Part shown: one piece after another, positions 19,557-23,620 of the stretch
How the letters are laid out: every line of letters begins with the position of its first letter
Position numbering within the stretch: the first letter of the stretch is position 1
IMG/VR virus record: IMGVR_UViG_3300046804_003973
Span: 1-23,620 of that record
Reading direction: 5' to 3' (one strand)
Length of the DNA: 23,620 nucleotides
Source of the DNA: a virus
The notes under the pieces: generated by a model
The model's database searches: none
Told to the model about the DNA's origin: nothing
What the model saw: the letters and a program-made list of their open reading frames with translations, nothing else
Position numbers and translations under genes: made by a program

Positions 19557-21205
19557 AACCAACAAAAACTCCACAAGAGAAGTTCAAGGCCGGACTAAAA
19601 AAGTCCGGCTACGATCCGGATGCTGGTGCAAAGAGATTACTTGATCTTATTGCCAAGCAGAAAAAAGAACGTGAAGAATTTGAAAGTAAGTACAAATCCG
19701 CATACGAAGGAAGAGAGATGAAGACTCTTAAACAAATTATTGAAGGCACTGTCGTGATGTCTGATTTCAAATTAGACAAGAGAGGCAGAAAGTATAAAGC
19801 TCATCGTTCTACTATGGGACGTGGTGCTGAAATGACTGAAGGTCTTGCTGATGATGCTTTTGCTGAATTGGATGCGGAGGTTGAAAAGTCTAAGTCAGGA
19901 AAGAAGTCTATGGATCAAGCTAACTCTCTTGATAGGGATGTTGATAAATTCAGAGAAAGAGTTAAATCTGGACAAGCTGGTAAAAGCACTAAACTTAGTG
20001 ATATGAATCCATTGGACAGAGAGCAATGGGAAAAATCAAAGAAGGCTGCTGGAATTGAGGAAGATGTTGAGCAAGTCGACGAAGTTTCGAAAGAAACAGT
20101 GAGTGGCTACAATAAAAAAGCCATGGCATACATAAAAAACTACAAATACTCGAACAATCCTCCTTCAGTAAGACGTAAACTCGAGAATCGTTTCTCTGGT
20201 GTGGAACGTGCCGATGAGAGACTAAAAGGATCAAAGCCAACGAGTGAAGCAGTTGAAATGACAGAAGCATTGAAGTCTCCGGGACAAAAACAAGACTTTC
20301 AACGTATGATGTCTGGTGCAATGTCTCGTAAAGAATATAATGCAAAATATCCAAAGACTGCTGATCCAACTAAAAAATTAGATTCAACTGGTGTTTATAA
20401 GAATCTTATAAAAACTACAAAAGAAGAAGTTGAGCAGGTTGATGAGTTGAAGAAATCAACCTTAGCTTCTTATGTTAGCAAAGCTGTTACTGATGTTCAT
20501 AATCAAGCCTACAGATCTGGTGAAGCTTGGAATGATGCTATGACAAGAACAGGTAATTATAAAAAAGCATTGCCAACGTTAGCAAAAAGTATGAATCGTC
20601 AATCTGGTATCAGAAAAGCTGTTGGTAAAATGGCTAATGAAGAACTTGAACAGGTTGATGAGATCAGCAAAGGTAGTATCGAAAAGTATATGAATAGTGC
20701 TGTGCCTGATTACGGTCATCAAAATCTTATCAGCCGTGTAGGTAAAGGATCTGATAAAGAAGAGGCTACCAGAAAATTAGCTAACAGGTCTAGAGGTATC
20801 ACGAGGGCTGTTATGAAAACTACTGAAAAGAATATGAAGGAAGAACAGGAGTTAGATGAAGCACGTGGACGTCCACCTAGCGCAGCCACTCTTGCTAAGC
20901 GTGCAGCTGCAGCTGCCAAGCCACAGCATGACGATGATGAAGGCGAACATTATGATGCAGATAGCGGAGTAGAAGCAGATCAGCATATTCATGTTCAGCT
21001 AAAGAAAGCTGCTGATTCAGATCAAAAGCCATTTGAAGTATCATTCAGAAATGGTAAGAAGCACAAGGTATCTCAGAAGGTTGCTAAGGATATTCTTAGT
21101 GCTACAGAGAGATTAAAACCAGAACACAGAAAGAATGTTCACGACGAGATTCACCAGTCGTACGACAATCTGATGTCTGTTCACAGATTAGTAGCGGGTA
21201 GATAA
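19553..21205 (+). CDS. Large modular probable virion protein with repeated VDEVSK modules and an RGRP motif
   Basis: A 550-residue charged protein. Residues 1-55 form a Lys/Glu-rich helical segment. M56 begins MKTLKQIIEG, a tag-like sequence with a cleavage-like IIE-G and a strong internal ribosome binding site (AAGGA at 19707-19711), so a second or alternative start at 19718 is likely. Three repeat modules occur at about 171-224, 290-360 and 362-425. Residues 438-441 are RGRP, an AT-hook-like core, before an Ala/Lys stretch. A C-terminal domain (about 475-550: DQHIHVQLKKA..., FEVSFRNGKKHKVSQKVAKDIL) is of a type found in other marine T4-like phage proteins. Function unknown; probably a head-internal or structural protein. 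The start at 19553 lacks a strong Shine-Dalgarno and overlaps the previous gene by 4 bases. Confidence 0.78.
   Translation: MKPTKTPQEKFKAGLKKSGYDPDAGAKRLLDLIAKQKKEREEFESKYKSAYEGREMKTLKQIIEGTVVMSDFKLDKRGRKYKAHRSTMGRGAEMTEGLADDAFAELDAEVEKSKSGKKSMDQANSLDRDVDKFRERVKSGQAGKSTKLSDMNPLDREQWEKSKKAAGIEEDVEQVDEVSKETVSGYNKKAMAYIKNYKYSNNPPSVRRKLENRFSGVERADERLKGSKPTSEAVEMTEALKSPGQKQDFQRMMSGAMSRKEYNAKYPKTADPTKKLDSTGVYKNLIKTTKEEVEQVDELKKSTLASYVSKAVTDVHNQAYRSGEAWNDAMTRTGNYKKALPTLAKSMNRQSGIRKAVGKMANEELEQVDEISKGSIEKYMNSAVPDYGHQNLISRVGKGSDKEEATRKLANRSRGITRAVMKTTEKNMKEEQELDEARGRPPSAATLAKRAAAAAKPQHDDDEGEHYDADSGVEADQHIHVQLKKAADSDQKPFEVSFRNGKKHKVSQKVAKDILSATERLKPEHRKNVHDEIHQSYDNLMSVHRLVAGR
19707..19711 (+). promoter_or_regulatory. 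Internal ribosome binding site before a tag-like start at 19718
   Basis: AAGGA six bases before an in-frame ATG at 19718 whose product would begin MKTLKQIIEG. It is much better than the site for the annotated start at 19553, which has only AAGAAAAAG upstream. Confidence 0.5.
20063..20224 (+). repeat. Copy 2 of the VDEVSK...RxxGI protein module
   Basis: Residues 171-224 of the 550-residue protein. Head DVEQVDEVSKETVSGYNKKA, tail NRFSGVERADERL. The shortest of the four copies. Confidence 0.55.
20420..20632 (+). repeat. Copy 3 of the VDEVSK...RxxGI protein module
   Basis: Residues 290-360. Head EEVEQVDELKKSTLASYVSK, tail MNRQSGIRKAVGKM. Directly followed by copy 4 with only one residue between, so the two form a tandem. 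Confidence 0.6.
20636..20827 (+). repeat. Copy 4 of the VDEVSK...RxxGI protein module
   Basis: Residues 362-425. Head NEELEQVDEISKGSIEKYMN, tail ANRSRGITRAVMKT. It is followed at 431-437 by EQELDEA, which looks like the start of a fifth, truncated copy leading into the RGRP motif. Confidence 0.6.
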
Positions 21206-21426
21206 TGCCTATTTTTATTGGTGGTCAGCATATCGTTGCGCGTGGTAAAGACGAACCTGATCCAATTACTATTCAGAGACAGGAAGAAGTTGAACCCACT
21301 ATTGAAGCCAAGCGAGAGAAGGTAGCAACCCTGCCTCCTAAAACTAGAACAGTGGCAAACAACAACTTAATTGATTATAAACAATCATCGTTTATTTCCG
21401 ATATGCTACAATCTAATAAAGACTAA
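21205..21426 (+). CDS. Small unknown protein
   Basis: A 73-residue polar protein starting MPIFIGGQHIVARGKDEPD, with a Glu/Lys/Thr-rich middle and a C-terminal part NNNLIDYKQSSFISDMLQS that may be a helix. No domain recognised. The start shares a base with the stop of the preceding gene (TAATG at 21203-21207), so it is translationally coupled to the large modular protein. It precedes the next probable late promoter. Small genes at such positions in T4-like phages often encode minor virion or assembly proteins, but nothing here shows that directly. Confidence 0.65.
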   Translation: MPIFIGGQHIVARGKDEPDPITIQRQEEVEPTIEAKREKVATLPPKTRTVANNNLIDYKQSSFISDMLQSNKD

Positions 21427-21430
21427 ATAC
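21423..21430 (+). promoter_or_regulatory. Probable variant late promoter CTAAATAC
   Basis: The octamer differs from TATAAATA-type sites at the first bases but keeps the TAAATA core. It overlaps the stop region of the previous gene and lies 30 bases before an ATG with the strongest ribosome binding site in the window (AAGGAG). Variants with this core are used as late promoters in marine T4-like phages. The same octamer also occurs inside coding regions (near 12525 and 15935), so the string alone is not decisive. Confidence 0.5.
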
Positions 21431-21459
21431 TAACACAACCTCAATTCAAGGAGTAAAAA

Positions 21460-22317
21460 ATGCCATTATGGGGAAATTCGGACGCAGCAAGTAACTCAGT
21501 TATTTCTGCACCAGCTCAATTTAAACAAGCACCTACAAGAGCTAACGCTAATCTCTTGTATGGTAACACAACGTTAGACGGTGTTGTCACTGGTCAGATC
21601 GTTGGTATGTACGCAGCTGATGCTACAGAATCTGGTGTTGGTACCGGTCCTGTCGTAGATGCTATCATTACATTCCCAGGTTCTGGTTACATTGCAAACG
21701 CTACTGTTGCTTTCAGCTCTAATAACACAGGATCTTCTGCAGCTGCTAACGCAACTGCAAACGCTTCGGGAAGAGTCAGCGCTGTTAATATTACTACTAA
21801 TGGTTCTGGATATACTACTAGTCCAATCATTACTATTGCCGCTCCTGCAGCGCAGACGTTTGCCGGTAACACATCAGCAGTAACAGTTGGTAACACAACT
21901 AACACTGGTTGGATTTCACTAGGATCAAACAGAGCATTCTTCGTTAACAACGACATTGTAACATACCTTGTTGCTGCAAGTAATACTGCTCTTGGTGGTT
22001 TAACGAACAACACAACTTACGCTGTTCAGACAATCAACTCTTCAGCAATCCAACTTCTAACTAATGTTGGTGGTGCCGCAGTTAATATCTCTTCTGTCCC
22101 AACGTCAGCACAAGCTGGTCACTCAATTACTGGTGAGACAGCTACAGGTGTTGTTACTATCGGTGGTGCTAAGAACAAAGGTCTTGCACACTCGGGATGG
22201 GTAATCAGAACTGAAGGTACTGGTGGTCGTGCTGGTCGTGTTCAGTACGAAACATTGGTTGCTATGAGCTCCATCTCTACAGATGGTTCTGATGATAACG
22301 TATTACCTGACGCATAA
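21460..22317 (+). CDS. Beta-rich virion surface or tail-associated structural protein
   Basis: A 285-residue protein rich in Ala, Gly, Asn, Ser, Thr and Val, with no cysteine and few charged residues, typical of beta-structured virion proteins. Two similar units occur at about 65-87 (AIITFPGSGYIANATVAFS) and 107-129 (SAVNITTNGSGYTTSPIITI), each with a GSGY turn, indicating an internal duplication. The C-terminal region (about 241-285: HSGWVIRTEGTGGRAGRVQYETLVAM) looks like a conserved domain of marine T4-like phage structural proteins. AAGGAG at 21448-21453 is the strongest Shine-Dalgarno in the window, and a probable late promoter precedes it, so high expression is expected. Capsid decoration or neck/tail are both possible; the precise position in the virion is not determinable. 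Confidence 0.82.
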   Translation: MPLWGNSDAASNSVISAPAQFKQAPTRANANLLYGNTTLDGVVTGQIVGMYAADATESGVGTGPVVDAIITFPGSGYIANATVAFSSNNTGSSAAANATANASGRVSAVNITTNGSGYTTSPIITIAAPAAQTFAGNTSAVTVGNTTNTGWISLGSNRAFFVNNDIVTYLVAASNTALGGLTNNTTYAVQTINSSAIQLLTNVGGAAVNISSVPTSAQAGHSITGETATGVVTIGGAKNKGLAHSGWVIRTEGTGGRAGRVQYETLVAMSSISTDGSDDNVLPDA

Positions 22318-22323
22318 TAAAGT

Positions 22324-22608
22324 ATGAGTGATCGTGCTAAAAAGATAACGGAGCTGTCTGCATTGGCAGCTCCGGCTGCAGAAGACCTGATGGTGATTGT
22401 AGATGATCCATCAGGTACTCCTACTACTAAGTATGTTACAGTTGGTAACTTGCTTGGTAACGTTGCAGCTAACGTAGTAATTTACAATGCGACCCCAGCT
22501 AACAGTACAATCACTGTTAAAAAGGGTACTATTATGTTTGATAGCACATATCTATATGTTGCAACAGCAAACAATGTTTTAAAGAGGATTACCTTAAACT
22601 CGTTCTGA
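22324..22608 (+). CDS. Small structural protein, fibre- or surface-type N-terminal domain
   Basis: A 94-residue protein. KKITELSALAAPAAEDLMVIVDDPSGTP (about residues 6-33) followed by TKYVTVGNLLG resembles a segment found at the N-termini of many phage fibre and surface proteins. There it is followed by long beta-structured regions; here the protein stops after one more beta-rich stretch (TITVKKGTIMFDSTYLYVATANNVLKRITL). It may be a stand-alone attachment domain or small decoration protein. It starts 6 bases after the preceding stop with only a weak ribosome binding site, so it probably depends on coupling to the highly expressed upstream gene. Confidence 0.75.
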   Translation: MSDRAKKITELSALAAPAAEDLMVIVDDPSGTPTTKYVTVGNLLGNVAANVVIYNATPANSTITVKKGTIMFDSTYLYVATANNVLKRITLNSF

Positions 22609-22609
22609 T

Positions 22610-23005
22610 ATGCCTATAGATGATTTGAATGAAGCGAATGCTTTGATATATGCTGCTAAACATTATGACAACCCACACTTCTTTGATACGGTAGAATTTT
22701 ATGAAGACTTGAGTAGATTCAAGTACCTTAAAAAACTATTTGGAAGATATGAAGAAACTGGTGATCTAAACGAAAGACTTGTTTTAAATCACCTGATTGT
22801 AATCTACAATGTGTTTGGAGTTGAAGCAGCAACAAAATTATTATTCTTGAAGATGGATAACTACGGCTCATATTTGAAGCCGTTTTTATTGCTCCTTAAT
22901 TTTCTACCCGATGTGATTTATAATGTAGAAGGTAGAAACATCATCACATCAGAAATAGTGATGGATCCAATAATTGTAGAAAAGTTGAGACAAATCAATG
23001 GCTAA
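22610..23005 (+). CDS. Conserved helical protein of T4-like phages, function unknown
   Basis: A 131-residue, all-helical protein: LNEANALIYAAKHYDNP, then FYEDLSRFKYLKKLFGRYEETGDLNERLVLNHLIVIYNVFG, a hydrophobic LKPFLLLLNFLPDVIYNV, and a C-terminal MDPIIVEKLRQI. I recognise the arrangement from a family present in many marine T4-like phages, with no established function that I know. It begins right after the stop of the previous gene and overlaps the next by 8 bases. It has no signal peptide and is probably a cytoplasmic or virion assembly protein. Confidence 0.8.
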   Translation: MPIDDLNEANALIYAAKHYDNPHFFDTVEFYEDLSRFKYLKKLFGRYEETGDLNERLVLNHLIVIYNVFGVEAATKLLFLKMDNYGSYLKPFLLLLNFLPDVIYNVEGRNIITSEIVMDPIIVEKLRQING

Positions 23006-23519
23006 CATCCCACAAAATATCAAAGACGTACCATCGATGTCTTCCAATCCATTGGTTGATATGTTCTTAACATACCAATTCCTCAAAAGAATCAACACTC
23101 CATTCGAAGAGTGGGATGCTTATAAGATGGGCATCATCGATAAGAATGGCAAAGTCCTCAAAAAGAAAAAACAATTAAAGACTGCTCAGCAGAAAGCTGC
23201 ATGGGGGTACTTTGATATAGTAACTTGCAATCTCAAAAAAATGCTAGCAAAAGTTCCTGGAGGTCAGTCTCAAACTGGCACATTGGCTGCCTCTTATTTG
23301 TTAATGAAAGAAAGCGAAGAGAGACAGTTAGATGAACAGCAAGTACAGCAACTATGTGAAGATGTATTTGGTATTGCAGCAATGAATGCTGGTGATAGTG
23401 GTGGTGCAGGAGTTACTCCAGCTAACAATGTTGGACAAGGCAATGTTAAAATGTTTGATCCATTACTGCCTAAAGTGAGAAGGATTCTTAGAAGAAAGGT
23501 TCCTAATGTGGGTTCTTAA
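22998..23519 (+). CDS. Conserved protein of T4-like phages, function unknown
   Basis: A 173-residue protein. NPLVDMFLTYQFLKRINTPFEEWDAYKMGIIDKNGKVL spans about residues 17-55, and a helical segment with LKKMLAKVPGG lies near 80-90; both are typical of a family conserved in marine T4-like phages. A Gly/Asn-rich linker (about 130-152) leads to a basic C-terminal helix (LLPKVRRILRRKV). Function is unknown to me. The gene overlaps its upstream neighbour by 8 bases and the following membrane-protein gene by 14 bases, which places it in the same late transcript. Confidence 0.8.
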   Translation: MANIPQNIKDVPSMSSNPLVDMFLTYQFLKRINTPFEEWDAYKMGIIDKNGKVLKKKKQLKTAQQKAAWGYFDIVTCNLKKMLAKVPGGQSQTGTLAASYLLMKESEERQLDEQQVQQLCEDVFGIAAMNAGDSGGAGVTPANNVGQGNVKMFDPLLPKVRRILRRKVPNVGS

Positions 23520-23620
23520 TTTTTTACCTGACTGGTTTTTTCATGCACTATTGTTAATTGGTGTACTGGGATATACTTCCACATTCTTAATAAGATTCCT
23601 TCCCTCATTCGTTTATATGT
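23506..23620 (+). CDS. Membrane protein, N-terminal part (truncated by window end)
   Basis: An open frame from ATG 23506 to the end of the window gives 38 residues: MWVLNFLPDWFFH, then a hydrophobic segment ALLLIGVLGYTSTFLI, then RFLPSFVYM, open at the edge. It has GAAAGG just upstream. I recall a short membrane protein with a similar LPDWFFH start following this neighbour in marine T4-like phages, sometimes discussed as spanin-like; the visible part does not prove this. It overlaps the preceding gene by 14 bases. Confidence 0.6.
   Translation, partial: MWVLNFLPDWFFHALLLIGVLGYTSTFLIRFLPSFVYM

Noticed and set aside
21659-22013. Overlapping + and - frames inside the beta-rich structural gene
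   Set aside because: The + frame at 21659-21883 is a Leu-rich out-of-frame product and the - frame at 21687-22013 is Ala/Val-rich. Both reflect the repetitive codons of the real gene.
1-23620. tRNA genes, CRISPR arrays, insertion sequences, integrase or attachment sites
   Set aside because: I looked for cloverleaf-like segments, regularly spaced repeats, transposase motifs and flanking inverted repeats and found none; intergenic space is too short for most of them.

Overview
The window is one contiguous, almost gap-free stretch of a large T4-like (myovirus) phage genome. Every supported gene lies on the + strand, genes abut or overlap by 1 to about 45 bases, and base composition is fairly AT-rich. 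The order DNA polymerase gp43 - UvsX recombinase - gp41 helicase, followed by late genes behind TATAAATA promoters, is that of T4-like phages. The accessory and structural protein families most resemble those I know from marine T4-like phages (cyanophages, pelagiphages). The host cannot be read from the sequence; photosynthesis genes are absent from this window, so an aquatic heterotroph is as plausible as a cyanobacterium.

Region 1 (1-6819), replication and recombination: the tail of an unidentified gene, an LSm-like small protein, gp43 behind a near-consensus sigma70 promoter, a small conserved-looking protein, a membrane/coiled-coil protein, UvsX, a 60-residue overlapping gene, and gp41 helicase. 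Region 2 (6797-8513), a small membrane protein and a protease cluster: a cytoplasmic-type HExxH protein, a secreted HExxH protein with its own sigma70 promoter, and a ClpP-like serine protease with an apparently complete triad.

Region 3 (8514-12471), late genes behind TATAAATA promoters at 8516 and 8978, separated by a UUCG-loop terminator. The four genes 9010-12471 are coupled by stop/start overlaps. Each product begins with a roughly 10-residue tag resembling the T4 capsid-targeting sequence (T4 internal proteins start MKTYQEFIAE) and ending in an L/I-x-E prohead-protease-like site. Behind the tags lie a possible nuclease-like protein, a KxDG ligase-type nucleotidyltransferase, a HAD phosphatase and a HIGH-type nucleotidyltransferase. 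The most interesting reading of the window is that this is an operon of enzymes packaged in the head and injected with the DNA.

Region 4 (12504-23620), a FkbM-type methyltransferase, then a third late promoter and a long run of probable virion proteins: a 613-residue modular protein, a protein with a C-terminal Cys/basic domain, a Dps-like ferritin, an unknown protein, a 958-residue protein with an N-terminal lytic transglycosylase domain, a 550-residue protein with repeated modules and an RGRP motif, a small protein, a beta-rich surface-type protein behind a probable variant late promoter, and several small conserved proteins. The window ends inside a membrane-protein gene. I see no tRNA, CRISPR array, insertion sequence or integrase.
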